Source: Christensenella massiliensis
Lineage (GTDB): Bacteria > Bacillota > Clostridia > Christensenellales > Christensenellaceae
Direction of reading: 5' to 3'
Length of the DNA stretch: 64,000 nucleotides
NCBI GenBank assembly: GCA_900155415.1
Contig: LT700187.1
Coordinates: 992,001-1,056,000 of the forward strand
Shown here: piece by piece, positions 33,861-42,631 of the stretch
Layout: each line of letters opens with the position of its first letter
Position numbering within the stretch: the stretch's first letter is position 1
Position numbers and translations under genes: made by a program
Notes under the pieces: generated by a model
The model's input: only the letters and a program-made list of their open reading frames with translations
What the model was told of the DNA's origin: nothing
The model's database searches: none

Positions 33861-34574
33861 ATGAAAAGAGGAGAAGGCGCCTGCCTCGTGTGCGGACAGC
33901 CGCTGCAATACTTCAGGGAAGCGCGGGAAATGGAATGCAGCGTGTGCCATGGGAAATTCAAGAGCTATGCAAGCTGCAAGCAGGGGCACTATGTGTGCGA
34001 CGCGTGCCATGAGAAAAAAGGGCTTGAGGCAGTCATGCGGGAATGCGGGGAAAGCGGGTCGAAAGACCCGATCCATATCATACAGACGGTCATGCAGGAC
34101 CCTTACCTCTATATGCACGGGCCGGAGCATCATGTGCTCGTGGGCACGGCGCTGCTTACCGCCTACCATAACGCGGGCGGGGAGCTTGACCTTGCGGCCG
34201 CCCTGCGGGAAATGGAAGCGAGGGGAAGCGGATATCCCGGCGGGGCATGCGGGCTGTGGGGCTGCTGCGGCGCGGCGGTCAGCACGGGCATATTCGTCAG
34301 CATCGTGACGGGGGCGACGCCCCTGAGCGGAAAGCCGTGGAGCCTCGCCAATCAAATGACGGCGCGTGCGCTCGATGCGGTCGCACAGCTTGGCGGACCG
34401 AGGTGCTGCAAGCGAAATTCATTCACAGCCGCACAGGAGGCCGTCCTATTCACACAGGAAAACTTAGGTGTTTCAATGAAGCTGCCCGAAAAGATCGTCT
34501 GTAGGTTTTCGGATGAAAACAAGGAATGCATCGGGAAAAAGTGTCCATATTATCAGAAAAAATGGGAACGGTAG
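33861..34574 (+). CDS. DUF5714 family cysteine-rich protein
   Basis: 237 residues, cytoplasmic, cysteine-rich. The N-terminal zinc-ribbon-like part has CLVCGQPL, CSVCHGKF, SCKQGHYVCDACH (residues about 8-50). The middle holds GPEHHVLVGTALLTAYHNAGG and GGACGLWGCCGAAVSTG, and the C-terminus CCKRNSF and CIGKKCPYYQ. Some 15 cysteines suggest several metal sites, possibly iron-sulfur. The family is reported near radical-SAM or methyltransferase genes, but here it follows azlCD by 20 bases and is probably in that operon. Function unknown. Confidence 0.85.
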   Translation: MKRGEGACLVCGQPLQYFREAREMECSVCHGKFKSYASCKQGHYVCDACHEKKGLEAVMRECGESGSKDPIHIIQTVMQDPYLYMHGPEHHVLVGTALLTAYHNAGGELDLAAALREMEARGSGYPGGACGLWGCCGAAVSTGIFVSIVTGATPLSGKPWSLANQMTARALDAVAQLGGPRCCKRNSFTAAQEAVLFTQENLGVSMKLPEKIVCRFSDENKECIGKKCPYYQKKWER

Positions 34575-34959
34575 ATTCAAGCGACGTAAGGAAAAGACTT
34601 CTGAAGGGAAACCGCATTCTGTTTACGAGAGATAGCCCGTGCCTAAAGGAGCTGCTTTGTATGCTCCGCGGACAGACGCGCAGAGCAGTGGTGCTGTGGG
34701 CGCTTGCCTGTGCGGAGGAAACGGTGCTTTGGCTGTCCAAACGTTTGCTGGACGACACAAGGCCTCAAACGGCGCTGCGGTCGTACGGGAATATGGGATA
34801 GATGCCTGTGAACATGCCGTGCGCGATAGGCTTGCCTTTTACAAAGAGCGCATGGAATGGTGCGCAAGGGCGGAATGCGGAAGAAAATGGGCTCCCTTTC
34901 TCCAAACCGAAGGTCCCAACCGGGAGTGGCAGTTGTGGAAAAAGAAGGTAAAAAAATAA
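34562..34959 (+). pseudogene. Degraded gene resembling Imm5-like 'putative immunity protein'
   Basis: Two overlapping frames each hold half of a protein. The frame beginning at ATG 34562 gives VVLWALACAEETVLWLSKR and DDTRPQTALR, then stops at 34801. Another frame continues VVREYGIDACEHAVRDRLAF to the stop at 34959. N- and C-terminal parts match what I recall of a roughly 170-200-residue family of putative immunity proteins, but the central repeat (normally following DxRPxxALE) is missing. An internal deletion with a frame change near 34770-34785 fits. It overlaps the 3' end of the DUF5714 gene. Not expected to be functional. Confidence 0.5.
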
Positions 34960-34985
34960 GCCGGAGTGTATATCCGGCCTATTTT
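34954..34985. terminator. Bidirectional terminator
   Basis: GCCGGA / TCCGGC stem flanked by an A run and TATTTT; serves the azlCD side and the convergent TetR gene. Confidence 0.75.
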
Positions 34986-35599
34986 CAGTTGAGCGCCTTT
35001 AAAAGCAGCGTATAGGCATTGCCCATCGCGGTCCTGAGCGCGCCGTCCGTCGGCAGGTCCATACGGCAGCGCGCATGCACGAACCCCATCAGGGCGGAAG
35101 CGAATGCGCTGTAAGTATATTCTTCATCGGTATACGGCGGAAAAAGCCCTTCGTCCGCGCCCGTTTGCGCGAGCTGCAATACCTTTTCGCGTATGGCCGA
35201 AAGATAGCGCCATATAAGAGAAATTTCACCGCCGAGAAGCTGTTTTGCCTCTCTGCTCCCCAAATTAAACAAAATCAGGTTTAGGTCGGAATGCTCGTTC
35301 GCCATCATTTCATGTATGGAAAACAGAACGGCATAACACTTTCCGCGGAAGGAGCTTTCCCGGTCCATACGCTCCCAAATACCGTGCAGCAGAGTGTCGA
35401 TGCTGTAAATGACTGTCCGCGCGAAAATATCTTCCTTTGCCGCAAAATAATTGTAAAGCGTTCCCTTGCCGACGCCCGCCTCCTGCGCGATGTCGGAGGT
35501 CTTGATCTCCGCGAGGGTTTGCCCGCGTGCAAGCAGGCGCATCAGCGCCCGCATGATCACGAGCTCCTTTTCTTTATAGGACGGGGATATCATCATCAA
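34985..35599 (-). CDS. TetR-family transcriptional regulator
   Basis: 204-residue repressor. The N-terminal helix-turn-helix is IKTSDIAQEAGVGKGTLYNYFAAKEDIF (about 33-60); the C-terminal helical domain binds an unknown ligand. ATG 35599 overlaps the end of the RND gene by 26 bases with GGAGGG six bases upstream inside that gene, so it is translationally coupled to the exporter. It very probably binds the palindrome at 39451-39466 in the promoter of its own operon. Confidence 0.92.
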   Translation of the reverse strand: MMMISPSYKEKELVIMRALMRLLARGQTLAEIKTSDIAQEAGVGKGTLYNYFAAKEDIFARTVIYSIDTLLHGIWERMDRESSFRGKCYAVLFSIHEMMANEHSDLNLILFNLGSREAKQLLGGEISLIWRYLSAIREKVLQLAQTGADEGLFPPYTDEEYTYSAFASALMGFVHARCRMDLPTDGALRTAMGNAYTLLLKALN

Positions 35600-38500
35600 G
35601 TCCCTCCTCGATCACAACAGGCTTCAGAGCCTTTTTGTTGAAGATATCGTACAGCACGGGTACGAAGAACAGCGTCATAAAGGTCGCGTAAACGAGGCCC
35701 CCGATGGTCACCACCGCCATGGGCTGCAGCATTTCCGCGCCCTGCCCCATGCCGAGCGCGAGCGGCACGAGGCCAAGGATAGTGGTAAGCGCCGTCATCA
35801 GGATAGGCCGGATACGCGCCGCGCCCGTTTTGATGAGCGCCTCCCGCTTCTCCATACCGGAGAGCCGAAGCTGGTTCACATAATCCACGAATACGATGCC
35901 GTTGTTCACGACGATGCCCGCGAGGATGAGGAAGCCGAGCAGCGCGATCATGCTGAGGTCCGCACCCGAGAAAAGCAGGGCCAAAAGCCCGCCCGTGAAC
36001 GCAAGCGGGATCGTGAACAAAATGATGAACGGCGCCTTTAAGGACTGGAACTGCGCCACCATGATGAGGTAGATCAGTACCACTGCAAGCAGGAACATGT
36101 AGATCAGGTTCGAGAAAGCATCCATGATCGTCTGGTTCTCACCCTCGATCTCCACGGAATAACCGGCCGGGACCGAATAGCCGGCCAGCTTCTGGGAAAA
36201 ATCCCTGCTGACAAGGCCAATATTATGCTCCGTGTCTACGCCTGCCGTCACAGACATTGTGCGCGTCTGGTCTTCATGGCTGATGGAGGCGAGGCTTTGC
36301 TGCTGCGATATCCCGGCGATGTCCGCAAGACGCACCTCCGCTTCCTCTCCGTCTTTCGTTCCGATGAGCGTAAAGTCTTCCAGCGTATCGAGGGAGGTCA
36401 TACCCTCCGGGCTGTTTTTTACGATGACAGGATACTCCTCTGTTTCAAAGGTCACGGTGGTGGCCGTCGTACCGGAGGAGACCTCGGCGGCTACCTGCTG
36501 GTAGACCTGCGCCGTTGTGAGGCCATATTCCGCGGCCTTGTTTTTGTCGACAACGATGCGCGTTTCCATCGAAGCGTCCGAAAGGCCGTCGTCGACTGCC
36601 GTAAGTCCCTCCGTCTCCTGCATCATGGCGGCGACGTCCTGCGCGATCTGCTTTAATGTGTCGAGGTCGTCGCCCTTGATGACGACCTCAAGGCCGGAGC
36701 CGGAAAGCGCGGACAGGTCCATCGTGGAATCGCTCACGTCGATCTCGGCGGGCAGGTCCGCTACGGCGTTTCTCATATCCGCTGCGATTTCGGAACTGGT
36801 GCGCGTCCGGTCTTCCTTCAAAAGAGCATACATCATCATGCTCGTGTTGTTCCCGCCGCCGGACGACGTTCCCATGGAAGACATCACGCTTCCCTCCATT
36901 GCGCCGATCGTTTCCACGTCGGGAACGGCGGTGAGGCGGGCAAGCACCTCGTCGCTCATATCCCGCGTCTCCTGCGTGGTGCTGTCCTCCGGCATCTCCA
37001 TCGTGATCATGATCTCCGAGCTGTCCATCTTGGGCATGAGAGACGTTCCCATCGTAAAGACATTTGCCGCGCTGAATACGAACAGCACGACCACAAGGAC
37101 GATCACGATCCATTTGCGCCTGAGCGCGCCGGAAAGCAGCTTCTGATAGCCCGCGGTAAAGCGGTCAAAGAGGGGGTGCTTTTTCTCTTTTGCCTTTTTC
37201 AGCATGGTGGAGCCCATGGCTGGCACGAGCGTGAGCGCGATGATGAGGCTCGCGAGCAGCGAAAATGCGATCGTAAGCCCCATATCCGCAAACAGCTGGC
37301 GCGTGAGGCCCTCTGTAAATACGATGGGCAGGAAGACGCACACCGTGGTCAGGGTGGAGGCGAAGATCGCGCCCGCTACCTGCTGCGCTCCTTTCACAGC
37401 CGCCCTTGCGGGCGGGATGCCGAGCGAACGCAGACGGTAGATATTTTCGATGACGACGATACTGTTGTCCACCAGCATGCCTACGCCGAGCGCAAGGCCC
37501 GCGAGGGAGATAACGTTCAGCGTGACGCCGCAGAAATACATCAGAGTGAGCGCGGCGAGCAGGCTGAACGGAATACTGATGGCGACGATCAGCGTGGGGC
37601 GTATATCCTTCAAAAAGAGGAACAGGATAATGATCGCGAGCACCGCCCCGAGAAGCAGGTTATCCAGCACCGAATCGAGCACGATGCCGATGTATACCCC
37701 TTGGTCGGACAGCGCGGTAAGATGCAGGGAAGAGTCCTCGGCCTGCAGCTGCTCCATCATGTCGTTGATGCGGTCCGAAACGTCGGTCGTGGAAGCCGTG
37801 CTCTGCTTTTGGAACGTGAGGAGAATACCGTCGTTGCCGTTGATCTTGGCATACATCTCGTCCCGGTTGTCCGTCATCTCGATATCGGCGACGTCCGAAA
37901 GGGTAACGGCGCCGATGCCGCCCGCCTCGATGTCAAATAAAACGAGGTCTTTGAGCTGGCCGATATCCCCGAACTGATCGCCCACCTTGACGAGATAGCG
38001 CTGGTCGCCCTCGCTGACATATCCGGCGGGCATAGAAAAGTTCTGCGCGGAGAGGATCTGGCTTATCGTTTCCTGCGTGATCTGCCCGTCAAGACCGGCC
38101 TGCTCGTAGGCGGCCTCTTTCTGCGCTTCAAATTCGGCCTCCTGCTGCGTGAGCGCCGCTTCCCCTCCGGCAAGCTGGCCGGAGGCCTGCGCAAGCTCTG
38201 TGGTAAGCGTCATTTTTCCGGCTTCAAGCTGGCGCTCACCGTCTGCGAGCTCGGCAAGCTTCGCCTCCAGCTGTTCTTTTTGAGCGGGAAGTGCGTCGAG
38301 CCCTGCTTCGATCTGGGAAATGCCGTCTGTAAGCTGCGGGATACCCTCCTCGATTTGAGAAAGCCCGCTTTCAAGCTGCGGTATGCTTTCTTTCAGCGCC
38401 GCAAGCTGTGCGGTCAGCTCGTCCGGAACAGGCTGCCCCGCGGCGACGAGCGCGGCGATCTGCTGCTCAAGCGCCGTTTCGGCTGTCCTTGCGTCTGCAA

Positions 38501-39371
38501 GCTGCGCGGTCAGCGTGCTTTTCTGCATTTCAAGGTCCGTAAGCTGTGTTTTGAGGTCCGTAAGCTGCGTCTCGAGGTCTGTCTGCGCCTGCGGCAGGCT
38601 TTCGAGCGCGGCCTCGACCTGCTCCTTTCCGGCGGAGAGCGCGAGGCCCATGTCCACCAGCTGCTGCGACTGCGTTTGGCTCATGGAGCGCAGCTGCGAT
38701 TTTCCGCTTTCGATCTGCCCCTTTGCCTCGTCGATCTTCTCCTGCGCCTCCGCGAGCTTTTCATCTACCGACGCAAGCACACGCCGGTTCAGTGCGTCGA
38801 TCTTGTCCTGATCGAGCGTGACCTCAATGGAATCCTCCACAAGGCCGGTCGCGGTGACGGACGCCACGCCGTCTATCCGCTCGAACGCGGGCAGGATATC
38901 TTCGGAGACGATCTTCGAGGTCTCGATGATGTCTTTGCCGTCGATGTCAACGCTTGAGATCATGACGGGCATCATGTCGGGATTGATCTTGATGAGCGTA
39001 GGCGTGCCCGCCGCGTCGTCGAGACTCGCCTCCACAAGATCGATGCTGCCGCTCATTTCGATCATCACGCTGTCCATGTTGGTTCCCTGCTCAAATTCCA
39101 GCAGGACCATACTGGAGTTTTCGTTGGACGCGCTGGTGATGCTTTTCACGCCGCTCGTAGTGGCGAGCGTCTGCTCAAGGGGCTTCGTTACCGTTTGTTC
39201 GATCTTCTCCGGGCTTGCGCCGGGATAGGTAGTGAGCACCATAACGTAGGGAAGATCCATTTTGGGCAGCAGGTCGGTGGTCATACTCGTGAATGAGATG
39301 AAGCCGAGGATGCACACCAAAACGACCGCCACAAAAATGGTCATTGGTTTTTTCACGCTGAATTTTGGCAT
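35574..39371 (-). CDS. RND-family efflux transporter with coiled-coil insertion
   Basis: 1265-residue HAE1/SwrC-like proton-driven exporter (AcrB type, usually about 1040). TM1 is at 10-29. The two RND repeats follow, with TM4 GVGMLVDNSIVVIENI holding a single relay aspartate where AcrB has two. The extra length is residues about 198-425, a Gln/Glu/Leu/Ala-rich coiled coil (DEKLAEAQEKIDEAKGQIES onward). It is inserted exactly between DQDKIDAL and ISQILSAQNFSMPAGYV, a loop of the first extracytoplasmic domain. No membrane-fusion or outer-membrane gene is adjacent. ATG 39371 has GGAGG upstream; promoter and operator at 39451-39503. Confidence 0.94.
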   Translation of the reverse strand: MPKFSVKKPMTIFVAVVLVCILGFISFTSMTTDLLPKMDLPYVMVLTTYPGASPEKIEQTVTKPLEQTLATTSGVKSITSASNENSSMVLLEFEQGTNMDSVMIEMSGSIDLVEASLDDAAGTPTLIKINPDMMPVMISSVDIDGKDIIETSKIVSEDILPAFERIDGVASVTATGLVEDSIEVTLDQDKIDALNRRVLASVDEKLAEAQEKIDEAKGQIESGKSQLRSMSQTQSQQLVDMGLALSAGKEQVEAALESLPQAQTDLETQLTDLKTQLTDLEMQKSTLTAQLADARTAETALEQQIAALVAAGQPVPDELTAQLAALKESIPQLESGLSQIEEGIPQLTDGISQIEAGLDALPAQKEQLEAKLAELADGERQLEAGKMTLTTELAQASGQLAGGEAALTQQEAEFEAQKEAAYEQAGLDGQITQETISQILSAQNFSMPAGYVSEGDQRYLVKVGDQFGDIGQLKDLVLFDIEAGGIGAVTLSDVADIEMTDNRDEMYAKINGNDGILLTFQKQSTASTTDVSDRINDMMEQLQAEDSSLHLTALSDQGVYIGIVLDSVLDNLLLGAVLAIIILFLFLKDIRPTLIVAISIPFSLLAALTLMYFCGVTLNVISLAGLALGVGMLVDNSIVVIENIYRLRSLGIPPARAAVKGAQQVAGAIFASTLTTVCVFLPIVFTEGLTRQLFADMGLTIAFSLLASLIIALTLVPAMGSTMLKKAKEKKHPLFDRFTAGYQKLLSGALRRKWIVIVLVVVLFVFSAANVFTMGTSLMPKMDSSEIMITMEMPEDSTTQETRDMSDEVLARLTAVPDVETIGAMEGSVMSSMGTSSGGGNNTSMMMYALLKEDRTRTSSEIAADMRNAVADLPAEIDVSDSTMDLSALSGSGLEVVIKGDDLDTLKQIAQDVAAMMQETEGLTAVDDGLSDASMETRIVVDKNKAAEYGLTTAQVYQQVAAEVSSGTTATTVTFETEEYPVIVKNSPEGMTSLDTLEDFTLIGTKDGEEAEVRLADIAGISQQQSLASISHEDQTRTMSVTAGVDTEHNIGLVSRDFSQKLAGYSVPAGYSVEIEGENQTIMDAFSNLIYMFLLAVVLIYLIMVAQFQSLKAPFIILFTIPLAFTGGLLALLFSGADLSMIALLGFLILAGIVVNNGIVFVDYVNQLRLSGMEKREALIKTGAARIRPILMTALTTILGLVPLALGMGQGAEMLQPMAVVTIGGLVYATFMTLFFVPVLYDIFNKKALKPVVIEEGLDDDIPVL

Positions 39372-39450
39372 TGCCGTTCCTCCGTTGCAGTAAAGTATAT
39401 CCGCCGGTAAAGGCGGCTGGATCCTGATATCGTTTACGGTCCGCATAAAT

Positions 39451-39466
39451 GACTGACCGGTCAGTC
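39451..39466. promoter_or_regulatory. TetR operator of the RND-tetR operon
   Basis: GACTGACCGGTCAGTC, a perfect 16-bp palindrome with a TGACCGGTCA core typical of TetR-family sites, just downstream of the -10 box. Confidence 0.82.
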
Positions 39467-39473
39467 CGAATCC

Positions 39474-39503
39474 ATTATACTGCGTGCCCGGGAAAAGCGT
39501 CAA
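39474..39503 (-). promoter_or_regulatory. Promoter of the RND-tetR operon
   Basis: Minus strand TTGACG (39503-39498), 18-base spacer, TATAAT (39479-39474). Confidence 0.85.
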
Positions 39504-39567
39504 TAAAAAACGGCGCCGCTGTTCATAGTATTTTCATAAAAAGTTTACAGCCCTGATGCATGGTTAT

Positions 39568-39576
39568 TGCTATAAT
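39568..39576 (+). promoter_or_regulatory. Extended -10 promoter of the lipoprotein gene
   Basis: TGCTATAAT (TATAAT 39571-39576); a distant TTTACA at 39544 has too long a spacer. Confidence 0.6.
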
Positions 39577-39630
39577 GAGTAGTGCTATGCAGTACTATAA
39601 TGAAACAGATCTTGAAGTCAGGAGAAGCTT

Positions 39631-40125
39631 ATGAAACGCATTTTATCTGTGGTAATCGGTATGATGGTAGCGGCGGGAACGCTGTGCGCGTGCGCGCCTG
39701 CGGCGGAAACGCCCGCCGTGTTGCCGGTGGAAGCTGTTTCGTCCGCGGACGAGATGTCGGAAAAGCTGGGCTTTACGATGGAGACGCTCAGCATGGACGG
39801 CTACGAAGCGGCCCGTTTTGAAATATTGGACGGCGAGCTGGGGCAGATCACCTATGAAAATCAGGATGGCAGGATACTGCGCCTGCGCGTGCAGGATGTG
39901 AGTGACGATATCTGCGGGATAGAAGGCGCGAAAGACGCGGGTATGCACAAGATAGGAAAGCATGATATCTGGCTCGGATATCTTGACGGTACGCAGATCG
40001 CACAGTGGGGCGATAATGGCTTCACTTACTGCCTGATCGGTGAAAATTTTGGAGGAATGGGAAGAAAACCGTTCAAGGAAGCTGTAGCCGCACTCGAAAA
40101 ACAAATCGAAGCGCGCAGGGAATGA
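39631..40125 (+). CDS. Small secreted lipoprotein of unknown function
   Basis: 164 residues. Signal peptide MKRILSVVIGMMVAAGTLCAC, lipobox LCAC. The mature part is one domain: KLGFTMETLSMDGYEAARFE, LGQITYENQDGRILRLRV, a DDICGIEGA segment, then a beta-rich C-terminus with YCLIGENFGGMG. This layout recalls the DUF4367-like outer domains of some anti-sigma proteins, but I cannot confirm it. AGGAG precedes the ATG. Divergent from the RND operon, single gene. Confidence 0.8.
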   Translation: MKRILSVVIGMMVAAGTLCACAPAAETPAVLPVEAVSSADEMSEKLGFTMETLSMDGYEAARFEILDGELGQITYENQDGRILRLRVQDVSDDICGIEGAKDAGMHKIGKHDIWLGYLDGTQIAQWGDNGFTYCLIGENFGGMGRKPFKEAVAALEKQIEARRE

Positions 40126-40147
40126 CCGGGCGCTTATTGCTTATCGC

Positions 40148-40179
40148 AAAAAAAGACAGGCTCCATGCCTGTCTTTTTA
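40148..40179. terminator. Bidirectional terminator
   Basis: AAAAAGACAGGC / GCCTGTCTTTTT with loop TCCAT. Confidence 0.93.
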
Positions 40180-40190
40180 TATGGAGCGAT

Positions 40191-40535
40191 TCAGCCCTTC
40201 GGCTCCCATTGATCCAGATGGACGATGCCCATCACATCTTCCACAGGCAGGGAGAAAGAGATCCCATGCCCCTCGGTGGAAAGGCCGGCGCCTTTGCAGA
40301 TCGCTTTCATGATAGCGTTCCGCGTCTTGAGCGGCGTGAGTATGAGGACGACTTCCTTTTCCGGCTGTATCGTGATGCCGAAAAATTTTTCCGCCTCATG
40401 GATGCCGGTGCCGCGACCATACAGCACGGTGCCGCCCGTCGCTCCTGCGGCCTTTGCCGCATCCATGACCTCGTCGGCAAAGCCGCGGTTTACGATCGTG
40501 ATCACGAGTTCAAATTCTTTTTGGGATAGTTCCAT
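40191..40535 (-). CDS. PII-like nitrogen-regulatory-family protein, second copy
   Basis: 114-residue ferredoxin-fold PII-family protein. ELVITIVNRGFADEVMDAAKAAGATGGTV is the first beta-alpha unit, and GRGTGIHEAEKFFGI occupies the T-loop region, which lacks the canonical uridylylated tyrosine motif. Last gene of the DUF1538-PII-PII operon; overlaps the preceding PII gene by 26 bases with GAGGGT upstream of its ATG. Likely a trimer that reports a nucleotide or metabolite level to the transporter. Confidence 0.85.
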   Translation of the reverse strand: MELSQKEFELVITIVNRGFADEVMDAAKAAGATGGTVLYGRGTGIHEAEKFFGITIQPEKEVVLILTPLKTRNAIMKAICKGAGLSTEGHGISFSLPVEDVMGIVHLDQWEPKG

Positions 40536-40902
40536 GGTTCGTACCCTCTTTCAGCGTTTCAAACAGTTGGGAGAGAAAGGAAAGTGTCGTAGGACCGCCT
40601 ACGCTGCCGATCGGTATGGTAAAGGCAATGCCGTTTCCCGCTTCCCGCAGCTCGTGGTCGTTTTCCAGCATGCGCATGACCTGCCGAACCTTATCTTCCG
40701 CCACAAAGCTCAGTATAACATATTTTTCCGTTTCGCCAAGCCCCAAAATATCGAGAAGCTCGGAAGAAGCGGTGCCCCGCCCCATCAGCATCATATTATA
40801 ATACAGCCCCTCGCCGCGCAGGGTATGCAAAGCGTCTTTGCCTTTCTCCCGGTCGACGATCGTGACCAGCATCTTCATTTTTTTGCGCACGGCTTCCGCC
40901 AT
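40510..40902 (-). CDS. PII-like nitrogen-regulatory-family protein, first copy
   Basis: 130 residues. MKMLVTIVDREKGKDALHTL begins a PII beta-alpha-beta unit; LMGRGTASSELLDILGLGE replaces the normal T-loop, and IAFTIPIGSVGG closes the fold. AAAGGAGG precedes ATG 40902. It is 16 bases after the DUF1538 gene and overlaps the second PII gene. The two PII proteins are clearly different from each other (GRGT is the main shared block), suggesting a heteromer or separate signals. Confidence 0.86.
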   Translation of the reverse strand: MAEAVRKKMKMLVTIVDREKGKDALHTLRGEGLYYNMMLMGRGTASSELLDILGLGETEKYVILSFVAEDKVRQVMRMLENDHELREAGNGIAFTIPIGSVGGPTTLSFLSQLFETLKEGTNHGTIPKRI

Positions 40903-40918
40903 AAAAAAACCTCCTTTT

Positions 40919-42442
40919 TTAGAGATCGATGATCTCTTCCTCGTCCTCTGCGGCGGCCTGACCAAGCCCTCCGGCGAGCCGGGCCGCGTCGTTTTTGGTC
41001 TTGAGCTTATAATAAAGCCCCATGACCTGTATGGTAACAAGCGGCGTCATCGCGACCATCGCGACGATGCCAAAGGCGTCCGTGAGGATATTCCCCCCCA
41101 TCGCACTGCATGCGCCCATCGCAAAGGGGAGCAGGAACGTAGCGGTCATCGGGCCGGAAGCGACGCCGCCCGAATCGAAGGCAATCGCTGTAAAGATTTT
41201 CGGTACGAAGAAGGAAAGGCCAAGGGCGACCGCATAGCCGGGAACAAGGAAATACCAAATGGAAAGTCCGGTCACGACACGCACCATAGCGAGGCCGACC
41301 GAGACTGCCACGCCGATGGAAAGGCTCAGGAGCATGGAGCGCTTCGAGATGGCTCCTACGGTGATCTCCTCCACCTGCTTGTTCAGAACATGTACGGCAG
41401 GCTCCGCCATGACGACGAAGAAGCCCATGATCATGCCGAGCGGAATGAGTATCCAGTTATAGTCCACAGAGCCGATCTGCGTGCCGAGATAGTTGCCCAC
41501 CGGCATAAAGCCTACGTTCACGCCCGTCAGGAACAATACGAGGCCAAAATAAGTGTAGGCCATGCCGACAGCCATTTTCAAGAGCTGCGTTTTCGGCAGC
41601 CTGAGGAATACGATTTGAAAGATGACAAAAAATGCGATGATCGGAGAGATCGCGATCCCCACATCGCGGAAATATTCGGGGAAGCCCTCGCCAAACGCGT
41701 GCAGCAGGTCTGAAAATCCGCCGATCTCCGGAACAGAAAGGTCCGCCGCATAGTCGCTGGACGCGGGAAAAAGCATCCCCATAATGAGCACCACGAGAAT
41801 CGGGCCGACCGAGCAAATGGCAACGAGGCCAAAGCTGTCCTCCTGCGCGCTGCGCCCGCCGCGCACCGCCGCGACGCCCACGCCGAGCGCAAGGATAAAG
41901 GGAACGGTGATAGGCCCCGTCGTTACGCCGCCCGAGTCAAATGCCACAGAAAGAAAATCGCCGGACGTAAACACCGCAAGGGCAAATACAGCAGCATAAA
42001 GCACGATCAGAATAACGGCAAGCTTCTTCTGAAAAATAATACGCAGGAGCGCGAGGACGAGGAACAGGCCCACGCCGAGCGCCACTGTGATGATAAGCGT
42101 CATATTGGGAACGGAGGGGACCTGATCGGCAAGCACCTGCAGGTCGGGCTCGGCAATGGTGATGGCGATCCCCATAATAAGGGCTACCACGATGAGCAGG
42201 CCGAGCTTACGCGTTTTGGTCAGCTGCGAGCCGATCCGTTCACCCATCGGCATCATGGCGATATCCGCGCCAAGAGAAAAGAGCGCCATGCCCACGATGA
42301 GGAGCACAGCGCCCATAAGAAACAATGCGACCGTTCCGCCTGTCATGGGGGCGACGGTGAAATTGAGCAGCAAAACAATGGCCGTGATCGGCAATACCGA
42401 TATGAGGGCTTCCTTAAATTTTGCTGACAAGTTTTTATTCAA
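40919..42442 (-). CDS. DUF1538 family membrane transporter
   Basis: 507 residues with about 12-14 hydrophobic segments and an internal duplication. Each half has an AFDSGGVxxGPxTxxFxLxxxxGxxxxxGG block (FDSGGVTTGPITVPFILALG; FDSGGVASGPMTATFLLPFA), followed by DSFGLVA or DAFGIVA. The GEE-type acidic tail is cytoplasmic. The start is TTG at 42442, with AAGG and GGAAGC upstream; no ATG fits. DUF1538 proteins are believed to be transporters, often paired with PII proteins; the substrate is unknown. First gene of the operon. Confidence 0.88.
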   Translation of the reverse strand: MNKNLSAKFKEALISVLPITAIVLLLNFTVAPMTGGTVALFLMGAVLLIVGMALFSLGADIAMMPMGERIGSQLTKTRKLGLLIVVALIMGIAITIAEPDLQVLADQVPSVPNMTLIITVALGVGLFLVLALLRIIFQKKLAVILIVLYAAVFALAVFTSGDFLSVAFDSGGVTTGPITVPFILALGVGVAAVRGGRSAQEDSFGLVAICSVGPILVVLIMGMLFPASSDYAADLSVPEIGGFSDLLHAFGEGFPEYFRDVGIAISPIIAFFVIFQIVFLRLPKTQLLKMAVGMAYTYFGLVLFLTGVNVGFMPVGNYLGTQIGSVDYNWILIPLGMIMGFFVVMAEPAVHVLNKQVEEITVGAISKRSMLLSLSIGVAVSVGLAMVRVVTGLSIWYFLVPGYAVALGLSFFVPKIFTAIAFDSGGVASGPMTATFLLPFAMGACSAMGGNILTDAFGIVAMVAMTPLVTIQVMGLYYKLKTKNDAARLAGGLGQAAAEDEEEIIDL

Positions 42443-42598
42443 GCTTCCGGCCTTTCTTTTTTATTGTAGTATTGATAGACAAAAAATATTCTGCTAAAAC
42501 GTCTTACTTTCAGTAAGCTTATTTTAATTATAGCAAAAAAAGCCGAAAGCATCAAGCGCAGGAAAAGGAAACGGGCAGATCATGCCATTTCATGACAG

Positions 42599-42622
42599 CA
42601 AAAAAAGACCGCTTCCGCGGCC
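42599..42622 (-). terminator. Terminator of the oxidoreductase gene
   Basis: Minus strand GGCCGC-GGAA-GCGGTC with one G-T pair, followed by seven T. Confidence 0.8.
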
Positions 42623-42631
42623 CTTTCGCAA

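Noticed and set aside
40510-41040. Longer start for the first PII gene (at 41040)
   Set aside because: The extension overlaps the DUF1538 gene out of frame with PII homology; ATG 40902 has a perfect ribosome binding site.
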